DNA of 64,000 bases from Smittia aterrima. Lineage: Eukaryota; Arthropoda; Insecta; Diptera; Chironomidae. The notes under the pieces were generated by a model. It made no database searches, had not been told where the DNA came from, and saw only the letters and a list, made by a program, of their open reading frames with translations. Shown here piece by piece: positions 23,044 through 33,622 of the stretch (positions are counted from its first letter, which is position 1; each line of letters begins with the position of its first letter). The DNA is taken from contig CP093829.1 of NCBI GenBank assembly GCA_033063855.1, positions 24,521,537 to 24,585,536 of the forward strand, written 5' to 3'. Both the position numbers and the translations under genes were made by a program.

Positions 23044-24092
23044 TTAAGCAGCAGCTACACTTCTTACAAGTTTCTCGATGTCATCCAACAAACCGGAAGC
23101 TCCAAATCTAAACAACTCAGGGCTCAAGTATTCGTCACCTAAAGTTTCTTTTATGAGAGTGAGCCATTTGATTGCATCTGCGACATTGCGAACGCCTCCT
23201 GCTGGTTTCAATCCGATGTTCTTTCCGGTCAAACGTTTAAATTCTTTTATTGCTCTTATCATACAAAGGCCGACAGGAAGATTTGCGTTGACCGCTTCCT
23301 TTCCTGTTGAAGTTTTGATGAAATCAGCTCCGGCCATCATCGCTCTTTAAAGAAATGAAATTGAAATTTCTGGATAATTTCTTAAATCAGATTCTTACAT
23401 CATTGAAGCTTTGTAAACGTTCAACATTGTTCCACATTCTCCAATCCCCAAAATAGCTTTCAAGTGAGCTCTGCTTCCACAAGCTTCTCTCATCGCGACG
23501 ACTTCATCGTACAACGTCTTCCACTGATGTGTAAGAACCAAACTTCTATCGATTACAATATCGATTTCAGTTGCTCCGTTGTTGATTGCAAAATCAATTT
23601 CTTTCAATCTCGTCTCAAGAGGATACAATCCACTTGGAAAACCAGTTGCAACTGCAGCGATTTGAATTTTATCAAGCATGTTGAGTTTCGACAAAGTTTC
23701 GTGAGCGAACTTGACCATCGTCGGATAAACACAAACAGCTGCGACATGCATTTCATTGGAGAAACCGGTTTTGTCTTCAACAAATGAATCCTTCGCGAAA
23801 GGATAGCAAGCTCTAATGCATAATCTTTCAACGTTAGACCAGCAATCATCGCCAGATAAAGTCGTCAGATCAGTGAGTGTCATTGCTTTCAAAGCCCATC
23901 CGACTCGATTTTCATCTTTAGTAACTTCATTTTCAGAAAGCGATTTGATTGTCGCTTCGAGTCCTCTCAAATTCACTTTAGCATCATTGAACCACGATTC
24001 ATCTGAAAATAATTGATTACTTGCGAACCTAATTGACAAGTTTTTATTAACTCACCAAAGGCAATTGGCTGATTAACAACGAAATCGTGCAT
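23044..24092 (-). CDS. DERA: deoxyribose-phosphate aldolase
   Basis: Splits 2-deoxy-D-ribose 5-phosphate into glyceraldehyde 3-phosphate and acetaldehyde, in cytosolic deoxynucleoside catabolism. Three exons on the minus strand: 24092-24056, 24002-23399, 23344-23044 (313 residues; human 318). The Schiff-base lysine is in D-F-I-K-T-S-T-G-K-E (Lys about 224) and the second catalytic lysine is in G-L-K-P-A-G-G-V-R (Lys about 260). The E-I-D-I-V-I-D strand carries the conserved Asp. It lacks the C-terminal extension seen in human DERA and ends S-V-A-A-A. TTTATT (AATAAA on the minus strand) lies near 22992. Its 3' region abuts the RfC38 tail copy. FAM98 begins 206 bp upstream on the same strand. 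Confidence 0.94.
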
Positions 24093-24298
24093 TTTCACTG
24101 AAAATTCTTTTTGATTTCTTGTAAATATTCGACAGTAACTTCTCCCTAAGCCGAAATATTCTGATCTTACGCAAGCGAACGTTTGCTGATAAGATTTTTT
24201 TGACATTTTTCGGGTCAATAAATTCAAACGATAAAGTCTTGACTCAAGATGCTGAGTTTATTAATTAATAACCGAAAGACAAATTTTATGAAAATGTT

Positions 24299-25698
24299 TC
24301 AGCGACGACCTCGTCCTCCTCGATAACTTTGATTGTCTCCTTGATTCCATCCGCCTTGAACTCGACTGTTTCCTCTTCCTCTGCCTCCGCCTTGACTGTA
24401 TCCTTCTCCTGAGTTCTGTTGATTCGATGGATTATGTGACGGCTGTTGCTGGTAGTGCTGTTGAGGAAAACCTTGCTGAGAGTTGCCACGATGCTGATTG
24501 AAATTTCCTCGATTTCCGCCTCGACCGCCGCCTCGATTATCAGAACCAGGTTGACGTTTCGACCAAGAGGGCATCTCTTTTGGAGGTCGTTGATTCTCGA
24601 GAGTGCGCCCACCTCGATCAGGAACTTTCCCAATTATAAATCTCTGAAGTTTACTTTTAGTATTCTTCCTAACGTTGGCACTGGAAATCATTTCGATAAT
24701 TGCAAGTTTGTCACGAGAAGCCAAAAGCGATGCAATGTCAGTCCTTTGACCGCCAAACTTAAGTTTTTCGAGCTCCTGACTTTTATTGCTGTAACGTTCG
24801 TTGATGTCCTTTTCCTTTCCTTTTATTTTATCAGACCACTTGAAGCTTTGAACGGTGACATCGAGACGAGTCATCAGCATCTTTCGTCGTAAATTATATT
24901 CATCTTCGAGAGCTGCTTGAATCTTCTCAATCGACTTCCACTGATCTTCGGATAACTTCTTCTTTGGATTGAAGAGAGGCTTTCCAATTCGTTTGTCGGA
25001 ATTCGGGATCGAGCTGAGAGTTTCATCGAGACGAGTTGTGATCTTATTAAATAATGCGTCGGCTGTGATGCTCTCTGGAGGTTTCCCTAATCCAAGAATG
25101 ATAACGATGTCTTTAAGAGCTGCAGCTGTTGGTGATTCATGCTAAAAGAATAAATTTGTTTAAACTAGAAGGAAAATTTAAAAGCTCAACCTACGATTGT
25201 GATGACATTTCCTGTCAATTCGGGTTTCTTTTGACAAAGCAACATTTTCTGAGACATGAGTTCGCTGATCAGGAATTCAATCAGCAAATACCGCGACTCG
25301 ACAGTTTGCATTCGATTATTGACGTTGCTATCATTCGAAAACATTTCATAACTGCATCGAAGTTCTTTGAGAAATCCAGAAAGTTCAATCATGAAATTGC
25401 TGATGTCAGAATCGTCAGTGAGCTGAAATAATTTTATTTTTCAATTATTTCATTATAATGAGAAATCCAGGCTTTACCTTTTCTTCCATTTTCGAGAGCT
25501 CACTTATCTCGTTTGTCAGCCAAATTATGAGTTTCCTTAATCCTTCATTACTGAATCCTTTGCTGAGAGATTCGGAAAATTCATTTTCATCGAGCAAAGC
25601 TCCTTCGTATCTAAAAGAATGAAATGAGTTTCTGACAATAATTAAATAAACTTGACATACCCAACACTTTCCAGTGATTCTAGGATTTCGTAATTCAT
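24299..25698 (-). CDS. FAM98 family protein (tRNA-ligase complex type)
   Basis: Homologue of FAM98A/B, partner of DDX1 and the RTCB tRNA-splicing ligase complex. Four exons on the minus strand: 25698-25661, 25610-25478, 25422-25195, 25141-24299 (413 residues). The N-terminus M-N-Y-E-I-L-E-S-L-E-S-V-G-Y-E-G matches the family start, and R-Y-L-L-I-E-F-L-I-S-E-L lies in the conserved helical domain. The block R-R-K-M-L-M-T-R-L-D-V-T-V-Q-S-F-K-W is nearly identical to vertebrate FAM98, as is V-P-D-R-G-G-R. Residues about 300-413 form a Gly/Arg/Gln/Asn-rich RGG tail, probably RNA-binding and arginine-methylated. The tail is shorter than in human FAM98A. AATAAA on the minus strand at about 24257-24262. 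Confidence 0.9.
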
Positions 25699-26211
25699 TG
25701 TACACAATGAGTATCCTTAAGTTTTTATAAAAAAATATTTCGTGACCGGCGCAAAGAATAAAATTGAACTTGCGAGGGGGAACTTCAAATAAAAAGATTT
25801 TTTTTTCAATTTTAACGTAGTTTTCATGAGTAAGAAACATTTATTTTTATCAATTCAGAATCAAATTACAAATGTATCAAACTTTCCAAAAATTTCATTA
25901 CACATTTTGGAATGCATTTTACTCTGAGACTTCAAATTTCCTACAAAGTCGAAGGCGAACAAAAGTTTTTTCATTTTCAGAGAATGCTCATGAGACAAAT
26001 TTCCTTTTTAACTCAAGCGAAGGAAATGGTTTTAATAATTTAATCAAATTCCAGAATAAAAAACTAAATAATCATACTTTAAACATCGAGAAAACCTGGT
26101 TTAACTGTCGAGAGATGATTACATTTCAACAAATTTTCTCGATTTCGGAAATTTTGTATCGAAAGGAAATCAAATATTTTCATTTACAGGATTAAATTAG
26201 TCAACAAATAA
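25699..26211. other. intergenic FAM98 to exportin-5
   Basis: 513 nt upstream of FAM98 and downstream of exportin-5, both on the minus strand. It should hold the FAM98 promoter and exportin-5 3' end. A frame at 25872-26195 on the plus strand is open but shows no family or splice support. Confidence 0.5.
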
Positions 26212-29200
26212 TTATTGGGGAACATCACGGAAAAGCTGTTGCATTCCCGGGTCAACAGATGCGTCAAGGATATTTGTGTTCTTGATCTTGCTGTTATTGT
26301 TGAGAGGCCAGTGAAGATCGTTAATCACCGCTGGATTCCGAAAGAGTTGCGCTAACACATTTCTCCCAATCAATTGCGAAGTGATTTTCTTAAAAAGATC
26401 TTTCTTGTTCTTGTCTATCTTGTTGGATTTGTTTGCTGCTTGACCTGAGCCTTGATTCGTCGCGTTCATGAGAGGACCTGATGCGGGAGTGTTGAGTATT
26501 TTCTCATCTAGCTTTTGAAGATCGTTGATATTAAGATTTGGTATTTGTTGCATGATGCTTAAGGCGACATTGGGATGAGTTGGTCGTACAATCTCGTAGA
26601 CTTGTACACCCATCGCAATCAAAGATGCCTTCAAATAAAAAAGTAAGAGAGTCATTATAAAATTGATAAAGATTATTACAAAGTTGTTCTTACGTGATTG
26701 GCATCGTGATGTCCATGCAACTGCAAGCCTTGAAGAATTCTAGTGAGAATAACTGCAGCAAGGTTCGATGTGACGTTTTGATCACTGACAAGATGACGAA
26801 TCACGGGGCCTGCCAGCAGACACGCTTTTAAGCTAGCATTGCTATCGTTCCACGCAATACAACTGAAAATATTTTGTTTTAATAAATTGGAATCAAATAA
26901 CTTTTGTTCGACTCACTTAAAAATTGTAAAGACAATTGCTTCGCATGTCAATTGACTCATCAGAAGTTTTCGGCCTAACTCGCTTATTATGTCTGATTGC
27001 ATCGCTGCCTGAGCTGCTCGAGTAACATGTGGAAGAGCATCCATCGAATGATCATCTTGATCCATCATCGATCCGCCTCCTAATTCATTTGATTCAGCAG
27101 TTCCCGCAGTTCCACCAACCAAAGCGACCTTCAGTACATCGAGATATTCGCGGGTCAATGTTCGATTAAGGATATCATCGAGAACTTCTTGTGCGTCATT
27201 ATTTGTGTCATCACCAAGAGCTCCGTTCTCATAAAGTGAGCTGATGTATTCCCATCGTTTCGTCAATCGATTCAACACTAAAATAAAGATTTTGATTAAA
27301 ATAAATTTAATCTAGATTTTTGAAACTTACTGAATGGAGCGAAATGTGCAAAAACTGGAACAAGAACATTGGCGTGGTATGTTGTCGGGCAAGAATAGAC
27401 GAAAGGACGTAAGAAGACTCTTACGATTGTTCGCATTTTAAAGTCAGGAACATGATCAAGATTGTTGAACGCGCTATTAATGAGAGCTGAAGCCAATCCA
27501 TCAAGTCCGTACAAGTCTCGACCGAGCGATGATCCTGCTGAACCCATCATGTGATAACAGTTTTCGAAAAGTGTTGACAGGAATTGTTGCATGTAGTCGA
27601 AAGGTGTCTTCTTCTTCATGAAGTGAGTTGGGTCTAGAGGATCTGGTTGTAGATAAGTCACTCCCAAAATATTTTTCTTGTCACTTTCTAGCATCTGATT
27701 GACACCACGAAACTCCTCATGGATCATTGCGATTGATGCTGGATTGTGTAATTCGTTTAGACAGCCAACTAGAGACAAAATATGCTGAAGAAGTGGAATG
27801 ACATGAGGAGCTGCAGGGTTTCTTGTGATTGGATTTCCTGAGTCAGTCGTTGCTACAATGAAACCACCGCGATACGACTTATCTGGATCATCAGGACATT
27901 GGCATCGCTTGATAACTCCCAAGACAATGTTCAAAGCCATCAGAAGAGTCGATCGGTTTTTGTAATGAACGTCCTCAGTTCCGTGAAGCTTAACTGGCTT
28001 TGCAGCTAATCCTGCGTAGTCGATAAGCGATGCAGGTGATTTCAAAATCACGGCTAAAGATTGCCATAGTAGAACAGCTGGTCGAATAACTTCGCCGATA
28101 AACAATTGTTGTCGTTCGAATTCACAAAAATGATTGCTAATGATGAGAAGAGCTTCCTGAAGCAAAAGCTTCTCCATGTTTGATAAATGTTGATCAGCAC
28201 AAAGAGTTTTCGTTGTGGTGTTAATCTGATCGAAGATGGGCAGGAGCAGTAATGGATATTTCAGAGCAATTTTCACAATGGAGCTGGCCGCATGACGTCG
28301 CAGATTTTTGACAGCTGCTGATTTCATGGAGAACGCATCTTCAGATGGTAAACTGAACAGAATGGCACTAAATATCTTGTCGAGAACATGAGGAAGGAGT
28401 TGAACTCCACTGTTGGAAACATTTCCAGCTGCTGACATGCTCAGAAAAACGAAGAGTGATGAAATACACGACAGCAACACGGAGTAGATAAGTGGATCTT
28501 GTGTTTTCACTTGTAGACAACTTTCTAACAGCCTCAGACCGTTGATGATTGAAGGTCTTTCGGTTACCAAAAGGATTCGACTCAAAACCCCGTCGAGAAC
28601 TGCCACGATTGCTTCCCATTCTAAGTAGATTGGATCTGTGATGCTGCATGATGTAATCGTTTCACTTTGAGACTTTTCCAGTCGCTGATTGAGCCAAAGC
28701 TCACAGTACGAGAAGGTGAAGAGTGGAGCAACGAGAGTCGCTTGTCGAAATATTTCGAGGAAATCGACGCGAGCTCTAGACACAAATTGAAGATATTCTT
28801 CTTCACCATCGAAATCCAGGCACGTATAAGCTTCTGTGGTGTATGGAACTGCGTTTGGCATGAAGCAGTCGCGAACACGAGGATAAGGCCGCTTCAAAAT
28901 TTTAGGCCCGATGATCTCAATCATTGCGCGGATGCTGTTTGTAAATGTTTGGTCTTTGGCGATTGCATCGTGTTTAATGAGCGAAAGCCAAATAAGGACT
29001 CCGCCGTGAGTTACAGTCACGCTTGGATGGCGAGCGAAGGAAACGATGATTTGAAGAAATGTAACAAAATTCTGTGGCGGAGTTTGAATGTCAGCTTCCT
29101 TTCCCCAAAGTGTTGCAAGTTGTCCCGATAATCCAAGCATCGCCTGTGTGAGCTTCTTCAAATATTGATGGTACGCTTCAGTCTGTGTTGTTGCCATTGG

Positions 29201-30163
29201 TTCCAGTGATTGATAAATGTGTCTCATCGGTTCATCGTTGAAAAGGAAAAGTAAAGGTTTACGATCTTTTGCGATTCCTTTTCTGTTTGTGATGTGACTG
29301 AGACATTCAGCAGCCGCAAGTTGAAAGTCAGAGAACTCAAGCAAGAAGCAAATCATTTGAAGAAGTCTTCCGTTCGATGCAATGATGTGATTGATGTTGA
29401 CCCATTCGACAAATCCTGACAATGTATTGAGGATCACTTGAACAACACGAGCATTTCCAGTGTTTCGAGCTTTGACGAATTCATTAACATTTGCCTCGAT
29501 AATGTTTAAGAAGAAGTCAAAGATTTCAGTCATGTTGACAGTGAGTGCTTGATAAATATCCTTTCGCCTTTGATTCGATTCAATTGTTTGAAGCAATGCC
29601 ACGTCTTCAACAAGTCGCAAAAACACAAGAGCGACGAGTTCAGTTTGCGACAATCCTTTCTTGCTAGCTTCAGAGAGCTCACCCAGCAAGGTCGGCCATT
29701 GCTGTGGCCACTCGCGCTTTACCATCTCAACAATAATCCGAGAAAGCGCATCCTTGATGTGAAGCAAAGATTTGTCTTCAGCCGGTCCTACGCCACTTGC
29801 CAATAACTTCATCGTGTTGTCCTTGATGAAGAGCTTCTCGTCTTGTGATATTTTATTCCAGTTAAATTTCACTTGATGTTCCATCAGCTGCAACCCAAAG
29901 TGCTTTACAATTGTTGAGAATTCGCGATTGGTGACGAGATAGAAACCAGCTTGAGCACAAAGCGGCGACAGTTCCTTAAACCTAAAACAAAACACAGAAA
30001 GAATCATAAGATGATGAAATTACCAAAGTGACGATTGCAATAATTACTTTTCACATGCAATATATGCGTCCATTCTCTGTTGCTGTGATGCATTGGGATT
30101 CATCGTGATTTCAACCGCAACTGCAAGTTCATTAGCGAGCGCTGAAAGACTGGGATCTGCCAT
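26212..30163 (-). CDS. XPO5: exportin-5
   Basis: RanGTP-dependent karyopherin that exports pre-microRNAs and other structured RNAs (Drosophila Ranbp21). Five exons on the minus strand: 30163-30048, 29981-27331, 27277-26917, 26862-26694, 26628-26212 (1237 residues; human XPO5 is about 1204). The N-terminal HEAT array includes R-E-F-S-T-I-V-K-H-F-G-L-Q-L-M-E-H and the exportin-1-like block V-K-R-E-W-P-Q-Q-W-P. Alpha-solenoid repeats run to the end. The large second exon encodes residues about 39-923. The final exon covers a Gln/Asn-poor C-terminal segment ending L-F-R-D-V-P-Q. Start chosen at 30163: M-A-D-P-S-L. It is divergent from TXNDC17 (546 bp apart). Domain layout and length are normal. 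Confidence 0.93.
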
Positions 30164-30709
30164 TGTTGTTTAAGTTGCTCCAGGCTGGAGAAATTTATCC
30201 TTCTCGATGGATTAGTCCGTGGCTAGAGAAGGAAAATTTTGAATTATTCTATTTTCTGTTTCTGCACGCTTTTTGCATGCGTTTTGAAAATTTTGTTAAT
30301 ATCTTTATGTTTACCTACACTTTGCACTATTCTGTAATATCTGAGGTGTGTAATAGGTCTTTAGTTTAAATGTAACGATGCAAAATTAACATTATACTGC
30401 GATTTTATTTAATTATTTTGAAGTTTTTATCCGATCCGAATTTTCAGTTCATTTTTGATCTTCCCACTAAATGGGCGTCGTTCGTAAATCACGTACTTTT
30501 GTTATGTTGGGGGGAAATCTTAAGTAAAAAAATTATTATCAGAAAACTGATTGTAAGCTCTTGCTCTGTCGAATTCTAAATAATTCTAGAATAAATATCT
30601 CAAAACAATTTTGTAGTCGGAACTTTTGAACGACGCCCAACATTCAGTTCACAACAAGATTCAGTTCATTTTAATCGCTTTGCACTGAATGTTCAGAATT
30701 TCAAGAATA
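30164..30709. promoter_or_regulatory. divergent XPO5/TXNDC17 intergenic region
   Basis: 546 bp separate the two starts. It contains a 12-bp inverted repeat pair and a flanking direct repeat (described separately). No TATA box in a convincing position was seen. Confidence 0.5.
30443..30676. repeat. inverted-repeat element flanked by direct repeats
   Basis: TGGGCGTCGTTC at 30472-30483 and its exact reverse complement at 30628-30639 bound a 168-bp segment. Outside them, TTCAGTTCATTTTTGATC (30443-30460) and TTCAGTTCATTTTAATC (30660-30676) form a near-identical direct repeat. This resembles a decayed MITE or a symmetric promoter element. No clean target-site duplication was found right at the inverted ends. 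Confidence 0.5.
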
Positions 30710-31255
30710 ATGGCAACAAGACATCATGTAAAAGGTTGGGAAGAATTTGAGAAGCTGGTTGTGAGTTTGGAGAAGGAGAAGAAGCCGATCAATGTCTTTT
30801 TCAGCGGCGATAAGAACGAGCAAGGGGAGAGGTAAAGCAAAATTAGCTAATTTGTTAAGTGATGACTAATCGAATTGATTTTTAAAGTTGGTGCCCTTAT
30901 TGCAATCAAGCCAAACCTGTCATCGAAGCAGCGGTAGACAGTGCTCCTGAGGGATCCCACTTCATTGCAGTTGAGATCGACCGTCCTTTGTAAGTTATTT
31001 CGTCACGCCGAAAATTTGAACGTCATCGCGATAAAGTGAAGCGTTATCTTCAATCATTCAAACACTTGACAATTCCTCATAAACATTCTTCTTCTTTTCA
31101 GCTGGAAAAATCTTGAAAATCCATTCCGAAAAGACGTCAGAACTCATCTTGTGTTCCTTCCGACTCTTCTTCGTTGGAAGGGAGCTCAAAGATTGGACGG
31201 CTCACAAGCAGCTAATCCAGACCTTGTCGCGATGCTTTTTGAGGATGAAGATTAA
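30710..31255 (+). CDS. TXNDC17: thioredoxin domain-containing protein 17 (TRP14)
   Basis: Cytosolic thioredoxin-like oxidoreductase (TRP14) that reduces selected disulfides such as cystine using thioredoxin reductase. Three exons: 30710-30831, 30888-30989, 31102-31255 (125 residues; human 123). The fold is recognisable from W-E-E-F-E, V-F-F-S-G, the active site S-W-C-P-Y-C at residues 41-46 (cysteines 43 and 46, as in human), E-I-D-R-P-F-W-K and the cis-proline strand F-L-P-T-L-L-R-W. The C-terminus A-N-P-D-L-V-A-M-L-F-E-D-E-D matches the family. The active site is WCPYC, whereas the human protein has WCPDC. AATAAA at 31324-31329. Convergent with VPS52, with stops 92 bp apart. Confidence 0.93.
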
Positions 31256-31282
31256 ACTTTTTTGGGGAAGCCTGAACAAAAA

Positions 31283-31329
31283 TTTATTACCAGATATTCA
31301 AGACTAAGAATCAAGTTTACAATGAATAA
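31283..31329. terminator. interleaved poly(A) signals of TXNDC17 and VPS52
   Basis: AATAAA for the plus-strand TXNDC17 is at 31324-31329. AATAAA for the minus-strand VPS52 reads at 31288-31283, which is inside the presumed TXNDC17 3' untranslated region. The two mRNAs should therefore overlap by about 40-80 nt in antisense. Confidence 0.6.
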
Positions 31330-31347
31330 ATATTTCAATGGAATGCA

Positions 31348-33485
31348 TTAGTAGCTACTTTTATATTTCTTGATTTCAACCATGATGACGTGAATGTTCA
31401 CCAATTCCGCTCGAGCAGTTGGAGTCAAGAGTTTGTGGAATCTGTTGTAATATTGCACAAGTTGGGCAAGAGCTAGTTGAAGAAGAGATTGACCTGTGAC
31501 TAATGATGGGAATGAGAGCAGCACCTCGCGATTCAGATCTTCGATTGCTTTCTTCCAGTTTGCCGAAAAACTTTGAACAAGTGAGAGAGAACGTCTTTCT
31601 TGTCTTCGCAGATCGTCGGTCTAAAAGAAATTTGAGAATCAAGAATTTAAATTTAATTAGAAAAGCAAAATATTTACGTTATCCTTTTCACATTCCTTCA
31701 CGAAGTGAATCATTCCTCCAATGTGCGGACTCAATATTTCCTCGACATATTCGTTGCTTCGAGCTGAAAGTTGCTCACGGAATGATTCAGCTTCCTTCGT
31801 ATTGTCTCTTGTTCTTTCCATTAGAATTCCCAAAATCAAATCGTAATTGTTAATTAAGTAAATGAGTTGCTCCTTTCGTTGAGGGAAAATCGCTGCCATT
31901 CGAAGCATAAAACATTCAACTTCGTTTTGCAGTTCAAGCAATAAACGATTAACAATTTCATTTGGGAAATTCTCTGTAATGCCAACAACAGCAGCAGAGA
32001 ACTCGGCATATCGTCGAGTGATCTAAAAATGAATAATTATTGAGAGATCCTTTAGAGAAACATTTTCTTACGTAATGAGGTCCTGTCTCCTTGCTGAACT
32101 TCGTTGGATCACAATCTCGAATACTTTGAATATTGAGTCGAAAGAGAAACTCAAATCTCGGCCAGATCGCAGCTTGAAGACTGTCCCAATATTTGTCTAA
32201 AGCATTGACACATCGTTTGTGACACAAAATCGAATAACGAAGAATCAGTTGAATGCACAAGAATAGAGCGATGGTGTCATAACAATCTTGAACGTAAGTC
32301 TCAATATTCTTCACCATAAGCGTCAAAGTCTTGCCAATGATTTGATTAAAAAGATCTTGCGCTTGATTTCCACGAACTAGATAGAACTCTGTGATAAATA
32401 AATATTCCCGACAAGCATTGTCAACGAGAGCGTACTGCTCTGAACGAAAAAGAGCTTCAAAAGGATATTTCGTCTTTTGTTGTGCATGTGGAACAATAAT
32501 CGGAGCTTCAAGTTGTGACGTAAGAATGTCGCCACGGTTTCCTATCGTGAAGACTGTGCTCTTGTTCTTAAGTTGAGTTGATTTTGAGAAAAATCCTTTG
32601 CTTGCAGTATCTTCGATTCCCATCAAATCATCTTTGGTGACAGCTTCTTCAAATCGCAGCTCAGCAAGTCGAGATGAATAACTTTTGAAGTAGCTGTAGT
32701 AAATCTTTCCCATCGTATCGACGTACTCAAAACATATTTCTTGCGCCACTTGACGTTGATTTGATAAAATGAATTCGAAGAAGAATTTATATTTCAGCAT
32801 CGCATTCTGAGGAACTTGATAGTTCGTCATTGGTCGACGGAATTTGTAAATCTGCTCCAGGAGATAAGTCCTCAGTTTAGTCATCGCTTTAGTCTTAAGT
32901 TTTTCAAGAATGTCACTGACATCTTCCGCTGATCTTGATTCTTTGAAATTCAATTCTTTCACTAAGGTCAGTTTGTGATTAAGCTCGTTTAAGTGGGTCA
33001 AGAAATCTTTGTCGGTGACTGGACTTTCCATTATACTTTTGATCATTTCTTCAGGGATTGCCATTTCCTCAACAAATTGAAACAACTGAGCTCGAACAGA
33101 TTGCCTAAAAATAAATTCATTATTAACTTCACTTTCAGAATGAAATTAGAGGAATTTGCCTGTTTGTAAGATTCTGACTCATGTTGACCGACTTCTTTTG
33201 CAGAATCGTAATTTCCGATGAAATGTTATTAAGAACTTGTTGAAATTGAGTCAACATCGTTTCCATATTCTCCAGAATCTTGTCACAACTTCCTATTTGA
33301 TTGTGGAGCTTTGCGATGTTGGTACTTTCTTTGATATAAGAAGAGATTGATTCGTTGGACACTTTCACAAGCTGTTTCTCGATTTCCTGAGAATATTCTC
33401 TCAAGTCCGTCCCTGACTTCAAGATCTCCTGAATCTCTTCATGTCCTAGATCTGGTTGTGGCAGCTCCTTAGTCGCTTGAGCCAT
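31348..33485 (-). CDS. VPS52: VPS52, GARP/EARP tethering subunit
   Basis: Shared subunit of the GARP and EARP tethers, which act in endosome-to-Golgi and recycling traffic. Four exons on the minus strand: 33485-33160, 33104-32072, 32022-31678, 31620-31348 (658 residues; human 723). Residues about 30-110 are coiled coil. The conserved core includes P-M-T-N-Y-Q-V-P-Q-N-A-M-L-K-Y, K-D-D-L-M-G-I-E-D-T-A-S-K-G-F-F-S-K and Y-P-F-E-A-L-F-R-S-E-Q-Y. I-T-R-R-Y-A-E-F-S and K-E-Q-L-I-Y-L-I-N-N-Y-D follow, with the end A-R-A-E-L-V-N-I-H-V-I-M-V-E. The first intron (33159-33105) has a GC donor: only that join gives N-R-Q-S-V-R-A-Q-L, parallel to human N-R-Q-A-V-R-S-H-L. Its minus-strand AATAAA is at 31283-31288. 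Divergent from UTP6. Confidence 0.94.
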
Positions 33486-33622
33486 TATTTTAATTTATTT
33501 TTAATTTTTCTTTTGTTGACGATCTCAAGATCAAAAGGGGCGGACAACTCACAAATTTCTAAGATCACTTAAACCGCATTTTAAAGTTTGTTTTGAAAAC
33601 TCGTGCGTGAATTAAATAAATA
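33486..33622. promoter_or_regulatory. shared VPS52/UTP6 promoter region
   Basis: 137 bp between the two start codons; both promoters must lie here or in the leaders. A GGGGCGG motif is at about 33537-33543. No TATA box was seen. Confidence 0.5.

Noticed and set aside
24286..24633. Alternative minus-strand frame of 115 codons rich in Glu
   Set aside because: Frame-shifted shadow of the RGG tail of FAM98; the RGG frame continues the conserved domain.
25872..26195. Plus-strand frame between FAM98 and exportin-5
   Set aside because: Phe/Asn-rich chance frame in AT-rich DNA, antisense to probable untranslated regions.
28667..29131. 154-codon plus-strand open frame
   Set aside because: Antisense shadow inside the large exon of exportin-5.
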